From contig OY754972.1 in the NCBI GenBank assembly GCA_963576475.1, positions 29,304,107 to 29,368,106 on the forward strand: a stretch of DNA of 64,000 nt. Direction: 5' to 3'. Origin of the DNA: Molanna angustata. Its lineage: Eukaryota; Arthropoda; Insecta; Trichoptera; Molannidae. Below are positions 23,111-35,880 of this stretch, piece after piece (the first letter of the stretch is position 1; the number at the start of each line of letters is the position of its first letter). A program made the translations under genes and the position numbers. Under the pieces are notes generated by a model. That model had not been told where the DNA came from. It ran no database searches and saw only the letters and a program-made list of their open reading frames with translations.

Positions 23111-24314
23111 AATAATAATGTGATATATCTTCGTGTCGACGGAGATTCCCGAATGCGGAGTCGGATGAATTCGTATATTCAATGAGCGGCGGGGCTTTTT
23201 TTTATTGTTTGTGTTGTATTGCGTGCATATTTCGAGAATCGTATTAATTTATATATTTGTAAATTGTAAATTATATGATTGTATGTGTAATAAAGTCAAC
23301 TTGAATAATATTCTGGACTTGTTAATCACATACTTAACAAATAATAAAAAAAATAATAATAATAAGAAGGGAAAAAAATCAAATATGGCAATAGATTGAC
23401 TGCAGCTATATAAGTTGACAGCAATCGATATAGGAAAGATCCATAAATTATTAAAACCATAGGACTTCCATATCTATACATATACATTAATAACATTTGA
23501 GAATGTGTTATTTTTGCGACGTGTGTGAGGTAGTTGCATTATACATGGAATTTCAAACGTAAATTTTCTTTGCTATGTTTTATCAACAAAACGTAGGTAC
23601 CTATGTAAAAAAAGTAACCGATATTAATAAGATTAAGAGAACAACGTGAAGATTTCTCAAAGTATGTCAACTCTCCGAAAAACTCGCAATATAAGTCTCG
23701 TTCCTTTCTTGGCCTCTTTTTTGTCCGAGTGATGAATCTTTTCCTTCTCCGCATTATGAGCTATTTCATCTTCTCCCCTGGAAGACATCAGGCCTGTAAG
23801 GATCCAGATGATGTACATTTTTTAACGCGGAAGATAAAGTATAGCATCGTTATGAAATTCAATGAAAAATCCCCCAGTACAAATGACCTCTGAATATAAC
23901 GCAGGTCGTTCGTTCAATTGGAAAAACTTGAGTATATAATATTATTAACCAATGTAGGCAATATTTAGGCTTTCCTTTTTTTAATAATTTTCTTGTAAAA
24001 GTAATGGATTTTTTTAGTATATAAGATAAATTTAAAACGTATTGTACAAACAACATTCTATTCGGTAATCTATTCGGAATACGGCACAATCAAGTCGAAA
24101 TAATCATTGTTTCTAATTTGGGGCATCTAGTTATTATCCATCCTACGGTGTCAAATTATTTCAAATTTACGAAACTGTCTGTTAGTTCATTTTTGTCAAG
24201 ACAATGTAGAAGACTTCAAAACAACGTCACGAAAAATAAAAACAACAATAATTGCATTGTTTCACGATTCTACATAATCAACAAAGACATTTCCGTCAAA
24301 CTTTTCGCCGTGGA

Positions 24315-24331
24315 GGGGGGGGGGGGGGGGG
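24315..24331 (+). repeat. G17 homopolymer
   Basis: Seventeen consecutive G preceded by GTGGA and followed by CGGTTTGC. Unusual in such AT-rich surroundings; length is prone to sequencing error. Confidence 0.9.
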
Positions 24332-25278
24332 CGGTTTGCACATATATACCAACCAAGCAAAAAGACACAAATTTGCGCTCTGTACACCCACGTGACGGGC
24401 TCAAGTTGTTTTCCGATAGCTACAACTATTTTCTTCGTCCTACGTTCCCATATTTACTATCAAGACTGTAGCGTGACTGTGCTGAATGCTATGAATTAAC
24501 GTAAATTTGCAGAGGAAAGGTTTTATGTCTAGTTCAAATTGTTAATATAAATTAAAATTAATATACCTACATATTCACTCAATTACATAATCACGCGTAT
24601 GTAATACCTACTCGTTGCGTTCGAGCACCCACATACGGAAATATCAGAACTAAACCTTTACAAAGTTCAAAAATACTTTAGCAAATGAGAATAAAATAAA
24701 TAGCATTATTTCTGCTATTTCACTAAACAATAAAATGGCCGATAAAAAGGCAAAGTGAAAATTTCTAAAATTGAACAATTCATTGTTTTTCAGTCCATTA
24801 ATTTAATGGAAACATTTTCCTAGAAATTTATATGTCATGACATTTAAATGCATTGAAACCATAGGGTGACAATATAATGGAATTAAACCTTTGTTGAAAA
24901 ATATTTATGAAGACATGACATTACGACTATGTATTTCGTGGACATTGTGAAGAATAAAATGTTAGGTCAAAAATACCACGTAATATAATCCTTTTCAGAA
25001 ACATTATTGTTTTCATTTTTTAAAAGTGGATTTTAAAGGCGAACAAAGATGAAAAAACTTAACCGCAACATGGTATTGTAGTGAACTTTAAAATGTATTT
25101 TAAAAGCATTTTTTAATTCGAAATTGTGAATAGAAAATCTACCAATATTAGATATCTTCTCTGACACTTACTTTTTTTTTAAACTCAATGTCGTATTGGC
25201 AGCGTCAAGCAATTCAATTCCTTTCCATATACTTTGACGTATGCTTACTACAAAATAATTCGAATTGTTAAATATTCT

Positions 25279-25328
25279 CTTCGTCATTTGATGGTTGAAC
25301 TTACGTGTTCAACCATCAATTGACGAAG
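25279..25328. repeat. Perfect-looking hairpin, about 21-bp stem
   Basis: CTTCGTCATTTGATGGTTGAAC pairs, in pieces, with GTTCAACCATCAATTGACGAAG across a six-base loop TTACGT; one internal T/T-type mismatch region. Palindromic remnant or small foldback; no flanking duplication seen. Confidence 0.7.
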
Positions 25329-27849
25329 TTTCAAAAGGTTTTAATTGGGATAAATTTAACCAATAACTGGGATTTTGTAATTTTGATATTTTTATATACT
25401 TTCACAAATGCCAATTGTACATATATTAGATCGACAGAAATCTCTTATAATAAATACTCATGAAATTGACATTAGAAATCCTTTCGATTAAAATTAATTA
25501 TACTAACTTATAAAATATTTAATGACACTATAATATTCAACTTTGATCTTGATAAATTATTATCATTGAATATAGATTAAGATTAAACTATGATTGAGTA
25601 CATACTGATTTATATTTTTTTAAGATAAAGACAAAATAATAAATTATTAAGATCGTATCACGAGTAGTCCTACAGCTTATTGCAAACTAATTCCGTATTT
25701 TTTGATTTTAGAATTGCACCTTATTCGCTTCGAATAGTTAAGAAAATTTTTTAATTCAATTGTTCCTCTCGTGTTTTAATTTTTTTTCTTCTTTGTTCCA
25801 TTTTATTTTATTACATCTCATTTTCAAATATTGGATATTCGCGTCTGTTGTATGACAAGATTGTAAATTTTTGCTCGAAATCACGGTTCGACGAAAGGAG
25901 GAATTTAATATTTAACGCGGCTTTGTTAGTCAAATTGAATAGAATCTCCTGGAGGGGGAGAAAATATTTGAAACATTTCATGATTTTCAGCATAAATTAT
26001 TCTAGAGGCGTTAAAAAGTAAAGCGTTTCCTCACATTTTGTATCGGAAACGGTTTTACCCTTAAATTTGCTACGGGGCCCTCGTGGTTCGACTACACACA
26101 GGTCCCGGAATAATGAACTGATGTATTCAAAACACGTAAAATCAAATGTTTTCATACACTACGCAACCCTCAACTCGTACAATATACACCCAAAATCAAT
26201 CCACGACTGTCAACCGTAGAAAATCATACAACTCAGGAGTATATCTAAAGTTTAAATTAACAATTTCAAATATATTCATGAACAGAATATACAAGAAGCT
26301 TCAGTGAGCACATACATAAACTATGTAGGTAATATTGTATTATTAAAATTCCCACATCAAATGTACATATTCTTATAACAATTTAATATTGTATTTTATG
26401 CACCTAAATTCTACGATAGGTAAATGTTATGTTGCATATTCGTAAGTATTTCAATAAACCGTTAAATGAATCTGTATATAGGCACAGCAGGAAATGTAAA
26501 GACCATAAATTTGATTTCCATGGGAAATCAAAAGCTGGGAGAGAAATAGCAAATCACAAAATGAATCCATACAACTTGTCTTTTGTATCATAATAATTTT
26601 ACACTTCAGAATATTCACACCGATAATTCCTTGGTGACTTCATTTATAGCGGGCGTGAATAGATGCTGTCTCTTGAATCAAAGCCAGAGTATTACTTGAT
26701 TCAGTGATTTCCCGTTGAAAGTATTATTTTTATATGGAATGTCGAGGGTGAGTCATGTATAAGAGGAAGATTTACCAAAGCACCAAAACTCGCTCTCTCT
26801 CGCTATTATCAATTAATACCGATTGAAAGCTTCACAATCGCCTAATGACATACCCACTACTGATAATTTAGCTTAACATTCGTACTCTCGACAATTTAGC
26901 TTCGACAAATTCGTGCTCTGATAATAAATTTACCATTTGCAGTGGTACTCTCATGAAGTGTGACGATTATCTAGTGATGACTCGATTAATAGACCAAAAC
27001 CCTCAGCAAGGTATATTTTATTTTATTGCTTCATTTTTCGTAATGTGAAAATGATTTTTTTGTTGATCCTGCTTAATCCCATTATTATTATTGGTTTCAT
27101 GATGCGATTGTACTGTAAGGTATTAGTTCTTAAGTAAAAACCTATTATGAGTTTCCTTTTTAATATTACCTTATATTTATATGAAAATGTTGATTTTCTA
27201 TTCGATAAATGGATCAATAAAATATTTTTTACCGCGTTTTACCATACCACAATGAGTATGGTACCATGAGGCAAAAAATGTCGCATTGTAATAATATTTT
27301 TTGTTGATACTGCTTTATCACGTTATTATTTGTTTTATTATGCGATTATTTTGCAATAATTATATTTTGCCGCATTTCAAAACTATTGGAAAACTTTGCT
27401 AATTAAAATAAATTTTAAAATAGCGAAAATGTTCATATTTCTTCTATATAATCCATAAGTATTAAAATGTATGTCGAAGAAGTTCCATGGAGTTTACCAT
27501 GTGATCTGGCAGTCTGCTCAACTGTCTTTCCTCTATCTTACTATGTACATATGTATATCAGTATAATGCCCAGGTTTCCACGAATTCGTGGTTTTTTTTT
27601 TTATTTTAAACGACCATCCTTTTTTTTATACGGCGCTGGCCGATTTACTAATGATATTAATAACAATTAAGCACTACAAATAATAACACTCAATTATTAT
27701 TACTACCATTATACACTTCCTCAAAAGAATTAGCAGATCAATGCGTAAATTGTAAATTATTTAAAAGAGCAAAATAAAATGCAACAAACGCATCATCAAG
27801 CTTTCAATTGGGAATAGTTCACCCATCCAGATACTTAACATATCAAAGG

Positions 27850-28085
27850 ATTAGACTCTGAGGAGGTCTCTATACTACCTAACAACCCTACTGATTCCCG
27901 AATATTAACGTTTAAAAAATCTTTAACGATTCTACATGTATTCATTATTACCGTTTTTTGCATTTTTATTATTAAGTTTTTTGATAAATCTATAATTTCT
28001 AAATTACGGATTAACGATTTTGGAATAATGCCAGTGGCTGAAATAATGAACGGTAATATTATTATTTTACGAGAATGCCAAAGTC
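27850..28085 (-). pseudogene. R4/Dong-like LINE C-terminal remnant
   Basis: The minus strand from about 28085 reads, with frame changes, LPFIISATGIIPKSL, LEIIDLSKNLI, MQKTVIMNTCRIVKDFLNV. This lines up with VPIVISTTGIIPLNL ... MQKAAILNTCRLVRKFLQI at the end of the fragment at 61314-62018, so both belong to related elements. Only the last 75 residues or so remain and stops are present. Confidence 0.65.
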
Positions 28086-28230
28086 TAAATTATTATTTAT
28101 TTTTACATGAATTATTGTGTTGTTTTTCTTTTTAATTGTTGTGTTATTCAATACGAGTTTTACGTTTTATTTTTACCTTATTTTTATAATGGCCAAGAGG
28201 CCGTATATGTAAATATAAATAAATAAATAA
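28086..28230 (+). mobile_element. Possible LINE 3' end with (AAAT)n tail
   Basis: TTATAATGGCCAAGAGGCCG-TATATGTAAATATAAATAAATAAATAAG ends in an AAAT tail at 28209-28228. GGCCAAGAGGCC is a 12-base palindrome. No coding sequence precedes it. Confidence 0.35.
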
Positions 28231-28344
28231 GTTATTATTCAGGAATTTGTATTGGCACTTGATTTAAACACTTATTCATTTTTTAACCGCCTTTAAAAAA
28301 GGATAAGCCTATCATTTTTTTTAGTTTACGTAGGTACATATATT

Positions 28345-28600
28345 TAATTATTTTATTTACGGCATTTGCCATTTACATGAAGTTTTAACAAAAGATACAA
28401 TATTTATAGTACATAATAATGTGTGAAAATACATATAAAGAAACAAACATACCCAATCTATAAACAATGAAAATGAAAATAAAAGGAAAAGAAATATAAA
28501 GAAAAACTATAGCTTATACAAATTAAAAAAATAGATATAAAAAAACATTCAAAGATGCTAATTCAGTGATAATTCTGTAAAACATTGTGCGATTTCAAAG
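28345..28600 (-). mobile_element. Probable LINE 3' UTR, second copy
   Basis: TTATTTACGGCATTTGCCAT and the A-rich body resemble 22840-23110. Coding part absent. Confidence 0.4.
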
Positions 28601-29135
28601 TTGTTTTTTTTTTATTAGAAAGGGGTATCCAATGGGTAGTCCCATTTAAATTTGGTCAGTGAGAATGAGAAAATTATCAAACTTTCCAATTCGCAAAGGC
28701 ATCTGAAATATATACAACATTATATATCGTAGGTACATATAATGTATGTATTTCAGATTATGGGCGAATAATTTTTAGTTACGTTAACCGATTTTTCAGA
28801 GTCGGTTTTCTTACAAAGTTTAGTTTGCCGATCTACATTTTATCATTTGAATTAAAAAAAATCTGAAATCAAAATTGTCTATAATAATGATTATCACCAT
28901 CCAATTATGTAAAAAATGAAAGGCATTTTATATAATGATTTACAATTACATACACAAATCTTGGTCTTTATTAGGTTGGTCTTGGTATTACTCACAACTC
29001 ACAACTACGAAAATCTCAATAACGTGAAAGGACTTCGTTTGGAAAGCAATTACCTTTTTCACACCTGAATCAATAAATAAAGGACTTAACGTACCCACCA
29101 ATAAATACTAACCAAAATACATTTTCTATAACTCT
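28601..29135. other. Unassigned AT-rich DNA
   Basis: No gene recognised. Poly-T runs at 28604-28616 and a TAGGTACATATAATGTATG stretch near 28730. Confidence 0.4.
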
Positions 29136-29314
29136 TTTTTTTTTTTTTAAATGAATATGTCCTTGTTAAACAAGTACATATACATCTTCCTACGTTCCCT
29201 AAACTAAGCATAAATGCTTGTCCTATAGGTGAACGAGATCGGTCGAGGCAGGATTCGAACTCGCGACCACTGGATTACTAACCCAGCGCGCTAACCGCTC
29301 TGCCATCCACCCTA
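29136..29314 (-). mobile_element. SINE-B, tRNA-derived, full length
   Basis: On the minus strand: GGCAGAGCGGTTAGCGCGCT, the anticodon-arm-like CTGGGTTAGTAATCCAG with AGT at the anticodon position, the B-box GAGTTCGAATCC, then a body with TCGACCGATCTCGTTCACC and GGGAACGTAGGAAGATGTAT, ending in poly-A (poly-T at 29136-29148 on the plus strand). The head retains a near-complete tRNA-like fold. Full copy also at 32421-32622. Confidence 0.85.
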
Positions 29315-30289
29315 TTAATTGCTTTTTCTTATTGTATCGTAAATTTTCTATTACTTATATTTTTTTCGTTCTCGCCTTTAATACTTCTGATCACCTTTTG
29401 AATGTGTCCAATATTATCTTAAATATGTTTTTCGTATTTATTCTCATCAGAAATTAAATTATTTATATACCACGTTGTTTTATAAATTACTGCACATGTT
29501 TTGCTGTGGGGCACCGGCTTGAATAGTCCTTCCACTCTTTTCTATCATTGTTTTCGAGTGTCACGTAAGAGCCGGATAATCGAAAATTCTACAGACAACA
29601 ATGACATTTCACATAGGTTAACCGCCCATACTAAATACTAACCATGTTTTCCTTGCACAGTCGCTCACGTGGCTTCCTAATTTAAGGATTCTACGAAGTT
29701 TTTGTATGAGAATTGCGTTTCAGATACATACTAATACTTAGCGCATGCGCGTCGGCGTAAACTTAAAACTAACATTTGCGAACTGTCAAAAGTACGATTG
29801 ATCGCGAGGAATCTTTCGAGTGGTTTTTAATACTAAAATACGAAATGTTTTCGATGGATGATGATTTTAGCGACTTCGTTAAATATGCATTTGGTAATTT
29901 TGTCATATAAAATCTCACACGGAGTATTCAGCGATCTATACGAGATGTTGAAAATTCAATAGAATTTCAGAAGAATCGTGACATCGAGCTGTCAGTGTAA
30001 GGTGTAAGCTTGGTTACACGTGTTTGAGTTGTTATGACAAAAACATTTTAAACGTCAGAATAAACCCATAGAAAGCTATCTTTCAATTTTCTTCATACAC
30101 ATTGCAAAAGATACACAATAATGTGAAATGCTACGCCATCGACCATAAGTTTGGCGTAGTATTCAGTTAGTGATGTCTCTTCAACGCAATTACTACATAA
30201 ATTAAGTATACCTACTCAATACTCCACTGAGGTTAGGAGTTATGTAGTATTTAGTTACCTAGGACTGTGCATTCGGGTCATTGTTTTGC
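29315..30289. other. Unassigned DNA with a 21-codon acidic frame
   Basis: The region around 29730-29860 is less AT-rich (GCGCATGCGCGTCGGCG at 29739). An ATG at 29845 opens a short acidic frame (MFSMDDDFSDF ...) ending TAA at 29910, with GGTAATTTT that could act as a splice donor. ACTAAATACTA occurs near 29630 and, inverted, near 30245, which may hint at an element's ends. None of this is strong enough for a gene call. Confidence 0.3.
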
Positions 30290-30375
30290 TTTTTAAGGTG
30301 AGACTAGACTGGTGTGTGCACCCTTTTATACAGTAATGCACACCCGCACACCTGTCGCTAGTTACCCCATATTGT
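30290..30375 (+). repeat. Repeat family G, copy 2 (internally deleted)
   Basis: TTTTTAAGGTGAGACTAGAC, GGTGTGTGCA, TTATACAGTAATGCACACC, CACACCTGTCGCTAGTTACC and CATATTGTG follow the family order; the GTGTCGTGCTTC block is missing. Confidence 0.65.
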
Positions 30376-32420
30376 GATAAGATTTTTTTATAATCATATA
30401 ATTCTCATAAAAACGAAAATTTTAAACTATAGAAGTCTATTTTTTTTTATTTCTGTACTATTTTTGTATGAGCGTTTTGTTCTCATATAACGTGTCTATA
30501 TATAAAATGTCATTGACCAAGAAAACTTATATGTAGTATTACACTTGAGACGAGCTCGCGCCATAATTAATATCCGTTGAGAATCAGATGTTAAATATGA
30601 TTAAATTATTTCTACAAAGATTAAATGATTGATTATTATTCATAAGAGTAGATATGCAAACGTCTTACGACTTAGCAACTCCTTTACTTGACTGCTAAGA
30701 AAGTGAAATACAAAAGAACATTAAAGTTATTATACATGGCACTCTAACAAATTAATTTTTTACTTCACATAATCATTTCGTGTCACCACCATCTTAATCT
30801 TAAACAATGGTCTGAGAGAATATGAAGCAGTAATGTACTTTTCACGTTCAAAGAAAATGAATATAATTCGTTAAGTATTCATAAGTAAGTTTCTGTGCGA
30901 CTTCTACCGCAGTTTGGTAGCTTAAAAAAAGGCGCAATTACAAATGTATTGTGTGTCGAGACGACACGTCAGAAACAAACCGCTGTTTAAAAAGTTTTAA
31001 TGGAAAAGTTATGTTTAATAATTTTGCGGTTCGTGAAAATTAAATCATATTCCTTGTAACACCACATCCATTTAACGTTTTCTTAGATACGCTTTTGTCT
31101 TTTAATATTAACTGTGAGACAGCACAGTATGGGTACATTTAAGAAGATTCATCCAGCCCAGAACGTTTTAGTCTGAAGTATAAAGATCCTATGTTTTTGT
31201 CAGTCAAAGTTGACATAGTTCTTACATTGCTATCAGTTAAACGTCAAATTTGCGTTTATTCAAATTATACAGCTATCAGTTATGAAACATGGTCAGGAAA
31301 AGTATAAAATTATCTAATTATTTTAGTCAACCATTGTTGAATAACAACTCAAATAATGATTTCGTCTGAAATTGGGCTTTGTGAAATAGTATAATTTAAA
31401 TGATATGACGTGTTGAATTCATTATTACGTAAAATTGAAAATTGATTATGCATAATCAAGATAAAAGTTATAATTGTATATATTCTTATTTCAACTGAGC
31501 GATGAACAAATAAAAATGATGTACACATTAATTATCATAATATAAAACATAAAATTGTTAAATACGTCGTGGTTATAAGATGTTATAAAACAAGTAGATT
31601 GTTAGTGTTAGATAGGTACATAAAATAAACATGTAATAATAGTAGAATAAAGTATGACCTCATAAAAACAAGACACTCACGTAATCTTTGGTTCATTTCA
31701 AATTCAACATTTCCCAAAATGGAGAGCTAAAAAAGGTTGAATAATATACTTGAAAATTATTAAATTTGCCCAAAAAATGTCTTGTAAAATGAAAATACTA
31801 AGCGAAATTTGTAAAGCTGGAGAAAAAATAATTTGAAGGTAGAGCCACATTGCAGAGATGGGGGTTTGTCTCTGAGGAACAGTTCTTGTCTCCGACTAGC
31901 GGTGCCTTCAGACTTTGAGCTAAATACCCGGCAGTCTTCATTACCATAATTTATTCAGAAAACTCGCCGTTTTAAAATGTTTCTTTTTTTGTTACACGAA
32001 AGTCTTCGATGCTGTGCGGTGAGAAATATCTATTGTATAAAAGATACGAAATTTGTTCTTCCGTTTTATATATGTACGTATGGAAGAATTTTAATATTAC
32101 AAAGTACTTCCTAGAAAATGTAATACAATCTAGTTCTTATTCAATATAATAGTCATATGACAAAATATATTTTATTTAAGATATAAATATTTTTTTTTGA
32201 TACGATTGTTCTTCTTCCACCACAACTGGATTTGATATTCATGGGGACTGAAAACGACTTCTTGAGAAATTTTGAAAACACACAAGAAGATCGTATGAAG
32301 AATCCGAAGAACTCTAAAACCTTACAGAAACTGTACTTAAAAGAAAGCTAACTCTAAGGGTGCAGAGAACTGAAATTCCTCCTGCATGCGGTAAGTGATG
32401 GAAGAAATTTGTTGAAACCA
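30376..32420. other. Unassigned AT-rich DNA
   Basis: About 2 kb with no gene, terminal repeat or SINE/LINE motif I could recognise. A slightly GC-richer patch at 31850-31950 is open in no long frame. Confidence 0.4.
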
Positions 32421-32622
32421 TGGAAGTAATTTTTTTTTATTTTTTTTTTTTTATAAAAAATGAATATGTCCTTGTTAAACAAGTACATATACATCTTCCT
32501 ACGTTCCCTAAAATAAGCATAAATGCTTGTGCTATATGTGAACGAAATCGGTCGAGGCAGGATTCGAATTTCGACCACTGGATTACTAACCCAGCGCGCT
32601 AACCGCTCTGCCATCGACCCAT
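32421..32622 (-). mobile_element. SINE-B, second full copy
   Basis: Same structure as 29136-29314, with poly-T at 32427-32450, body words GGGAACGTAGGAAGATGTAT and TCGACCGATTTCGTTCAC on the minus strand, and a tRNA-like head that has lost a few bases around the B-box (GAAATTCGAATCC). The overlapping open frames at 32354-32711 are readings of this SINE. Confidence 0.85.
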
Positions 32623-32639
32623 CTAATAATAATTTATTT

Positions 32640-32782
32640 TATTTTATGTATTTAATTATTTCTCACGCACCCAATAACAAGTTGCCACATTCTAGAGACT
32701 TTCGATATTAATCGTCTCACAGATCCAGACTGAAAACACAATTGAAAACTGTGTCTCCACCGGGAAACGAACCCGGGACCTT
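32640..32782 (-). mobile_element. SINE-A, head-truncated
   Basis: Minus-strand SINE-A from AAGGTCCCGGGTTCG (32782) through the GGAGACACAGTTT, GTCTGGATCTGTGAG and GTGGCAACTTGTTATTGGGT landmarks. The A-box half is missing. Confidence 0.8.
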
Positions 32783-32841
32783 AATTGGAGAGTTGTGATG
32801 TGACTATTTTAATTGTTTGTTATTTTTGTTTTATTTTTCAT

Positions 32842-33053
32842 TGCTTCTCGGACAACTAACAGGTAGGTAGTACATATGCCACTTTTAAATTTGACAGTCA
32901 CCAAATTCTGGAGACTTCACCATTTGTCAGTCACCGATATTTATCGTCTCCATGTATGGCTCCAGACTAAAAACAAAATTAAAAACAGGCTCTGCCGGGA
33001 ATCGAACCTATTGGTACAGCAGGCAGATATCAAAGTAGTTGAGTAATGAAGGC
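32842..33053 (-). mobile_element. SINE-A, diverged copy
   Basis: GGCCTTCATTACTCAACTAC-like head (A-box decayed), B-box GGTTCGATTCC, AGCCTGTTTTTAATTTTGT, GTCTGGAGCC and the end TTAGTTGTCCGAGAA, all on the minus strand. Two SINE-A copies in the same orientation lie only 60 bases apart. Confidence 0.75.
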
Positions 33054-33649
33054 CAATAAAGAAAAACACTAGAATTCCGTGTAATTTAAAAAATAGAATG
33101 TCCGGTTTAGCCGAATCATGTTCAAATATAAAAGATAAAGTATTAATCAAAAACGGACGAAGCCGGATAAAAACAAGAATAACATGGTATTTATACATAC
33201 AAAATTGGCTCTTCGTTCGTACGCATTTTATATTCTTTAACTTTTTGATCGTCTAGCCAAGTATGACTTATTATAAAAAATAATGGTTTTGTAATGTAAG
33301 AAATATTGTAAAAAGGACGAGGTTTTTCACTTTACGTCACCATTGTGTTTGTCACATTCAATTGTTTGCCACAAGTTTTCAACGTTACGGTTGCAATAAA
33401 AGTCTTTTGACCTCCATACAATTGCAGTGATTCTCGTAAATTTGAATAAAATGTATTTTTTTTATACTACTGAGTTATGAATGTGAAAGAGTGTAGTTTT
33501 ATGAATAATCAAAATTTTGTGCTTTTGTGTAATTTACATAACAAAGAAATGATCTAAAACAAAAATTTTACGTACTGAAAAAAAATGTATTGAATGCATC
33601 TTTATAGAGTCAAATATTTTTATTTTTTTTAAATGCAAATACGCACTAA
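33054..33649. other. Unassigned AT-rich DNA
   Basis: Nothing recognised in this interval. Confidence 0.4.
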
Positions 33650-33765
33650 TTGGTGAACGTTGCGCAAGCGCATAAAGTAATCACTTAAACCGACCGATGA
33701 CAGGTCGTAAGCCCTGTAGGTGCCTTGAGTTGTTAAAAAGTTTGTCAAAAAATATATATTTAAAC
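33650..33765 (-). repeat. Repeat family F fragment
   Basis: AATTGGTGAACGTTGCGCAA, GCGCATAAAGTAATCAC, GACAGGTCGTAAGCCCTGTA and GGTGCCTTGA match the right arm of the foldback at 22580-22660 closely, then it jumps to TTGTTAAAAAGTTTGTCAAA. An internal piece is deleted. Confidence 0.75.
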
Positions 33766-34437
33766 AATATTTATTTTTTATATTCAAACGGAACTTTCCT
33801 CACAATTTTTTTTTTCTATATTCTTTATTTTATTTACGTTCATATTTCTTATTATTCAAACTTGTGCGTTACATTATTTCTAAGTATTATTAATGTGGTC
33901 ATTCCAGTTCTTTCATTGTCGTCCTCTACTCGACATGTTTTTAATGACACTTTAATCAAATACCGCAAGCCTTGTTAGTATCTAATTCTTAGTATCGGTT
34001 TTATTTATTAAATTAGAAAATTTTGAATCACAGTAAAATATAGGTTCATATAGCTGGTTAAAAAATGATATCCTAAAATTTTCTAAATTTTCAACAACTC
34101 AATACTACGTAATAAAATGTCACCCAAACACATAATCGAATTATGTTTATTTTTTCAATTTTCTGATAAATTGTTAGTGAATCTTCGGATCGACCAATCG
34201 GAAAATCATAATTACTCCCAACACGTTTATTTTTCACCTCGGCTGATTTGGCACGCAAAAACTCGCGATTTACTCCCCCGGATAGGTACTTCTCTCCCAT
34301 AACCTTCCTTCAACCCCTCTCGACATAAATCTCCCTCATAATTCTCATTACTACTCCATTCCGACTGCCATATTCGATAGCAGTTAAGTTAGGTTTACAC
34401 TCTTCTAGTCGCTGAAACTAGCGATTAATTCCTGGGG
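33766..34437. other. Unassigned DNA
   Basis: No gene recognised. 34180-34330 is open on both strands in short frames and pyrimidine-rich on the plus strand; no domain visible. Confidence 0.4.
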
Positions 34438-34560
34438 GAAAATCTGGTCGAACGGTAAAATCAAAACCCTCGTGATTACCCACATCATGGATATAATTAT
34501 CATATATTATGGAGTTCTATAATATGTTAGGATATGTCATGATTTCAACTGAATTTCTCT
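34438..34560 (+). mobile_element. Half copy of the palindromic MITE
   Basis: GGAAAATCTGGTCGAACGGT, ATCAAAACCCTCGTGATTAC and CATGGATATAATTATCAT-ATTATGGAGTTCTATAAT match one arm plus part of the other of the MITE at 5678-5860. The distal arm is cut where the GC-rich island begins. Confidence 0.55.
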
Positions 34561-35180
34561 AGTTGAATTTTCCATTGGTACTGTTCACCCCCGGACGCAG
34601 CCGCAACGTCGGACAACACAATATCCCCTATCCAGTGAGTTCAACCACTACCCCCGAGAATCCAACCTCAAACGGCGGGGCAACCGCTCAAGATCGGCAG
34701 CAGGGGCAAGCCCCTAGGCACACCGATCGAACGGAAGGGCTTGTCCCCGCACCCCTCGGTCCTCGTGTTGGCGTCCGAAGGTTCCGCGGGCTAACACCGG
34801 GGGCATCAGACGCAATCATCACCTGTCAGATTTGACGTCTCATTGTCAACACAGGATGTCTGACCCAACGTCTGCGCCGGCGGTGTGCCCGAACCACACA
34901 ACAACATTCGCCACAGTTGACGAGTCACTGTCGAGCGAGACTAAAGGCGTTCGTCCTGCTCTTCTCTAAGTACAGAATTGAAGGGGGCACAACAGCGTCG
35001 GCCGCCCACCCCCCCCTTTACTGCCTAGGCCCTTAGAGCCGCAACCTAGGCCCAGAAGATCACTTACGCGAGCCGTGGTTTTGTGTTCTGTCTGTATTTA
35101 TCCAAAATAAGACGAAGCGAATCATGGACAGATAAACAGCCGTAGAGACCCTTGCAGGCTACAAGCAAAATGATCCGCCG
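34561..35180. other. GC-rich island, origin unknown
   Basis: A sharp change to GC-rich sequence with a frame of 90 codons at 34563-34835 (Pro, Gly, Arg and Gln rich; contains RQQGQAPRHTDRTEG) and no start-to-finish domain. The words GGGGCAAGCCCCTAGG and CTGCCTAGGCCC, and C8 near 35011, stand out. The composition resembles a retroelement 5' UTR or ORF1, but I cannot name a family. It directly follows a truncated MITE. Confidence 0.35.
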
Positions 35181-35880
35181 ATATAAAAAGAGACATAGAA
35201 ATTAAACAACAAAAAGTGTCAAGAGAACGAAAGGCATAGAAATCTAAATGGGAATTCTAAATCCATCACTCGATGTATGATAGCTAATGAAGCCAAAACT
35301 CTTCAAACTGTAATTCCACTAGTCCAGTGTGAACCTGGTTTTAACCACATTTGATCGCGATTAAAAATCAGACGATTCAGTTTACTGAGAGTAAATATTT
35401 AAATTGTTAAGCGATGTGTGGAACACTGCTCTATGCTCGTTGCTCACAGGCTGGCTATACTAAACTTGCAGTTGGATAGAAATTCCACCACTTCACTTAA
35501 CTCTGCTGATCAAATTTATTAAAAAACGATTCTGATAAATAAATCATCTGTTGGTAAGATTTGATCATCGGAATGAGGTTTCTGAATCACTGATTTGGAA
35601 AAATTGAGATTTTGCAACACCACATTTTTTTGAAAATTTAAGAGTTTCTAAAAAAATATATCCTGCAGCCAGTTTCACCAAGGGTGATCAAATCAATCAG
35701 CAGAAAAAATCTTTAAAATCTTAAAATAATTTGATTAATCAACTATGTTATTTTGAATTGTTGATGATAACACCTATACCAACTTGTATTATAACGATAA
35801 CACTACAACTGTTACTTATCTGATGTCCTACAGGTAAATATTTGAAGCCTAAAGTAGTTCACAGATGTTTGTGGTTATTT
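35181..35880. other. Unassigned AT-rich DNA
   Basis: No gene recognised. Confidence 0.4.

Larger units (their letters stand above)
23111..27849. other. Long unassigned AT-rich stretch
   Basis: No host gene or transposase found in about 4.7 kb. Landmarks: a Lys/Glu-rich 43-codon minus frame at 23657-23788 overlapping an Arg-rich one (23539-23754); a G17 run at 24315-24331; a hairpin at 25279-25328; TACGGGGCCCTCGTGGTTCG at 26070, possibly a dead SINE-A head; and a loose tandem duplication (27043-27115 and 27289-27360, both with TTGTTGAT, TGCTT, TTATTATT and TATGCGATT-like words). Confidence 0.4.

Noticed and set aside
23539..23788. Arg-rich and Lys/Glu-rich overlapping minus frames
   Set aside because: Purine-rich composition gives charged peptides in two frames at once; no domain or splice evidence strong enough.
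32523..32610. Possible functional tRNA gene with AGT at the anticodon position
   Set aside because: It is the head of a SINE-B copy with mismatched stems and a poly-A-tailed body; the same applies to 29230-29314.
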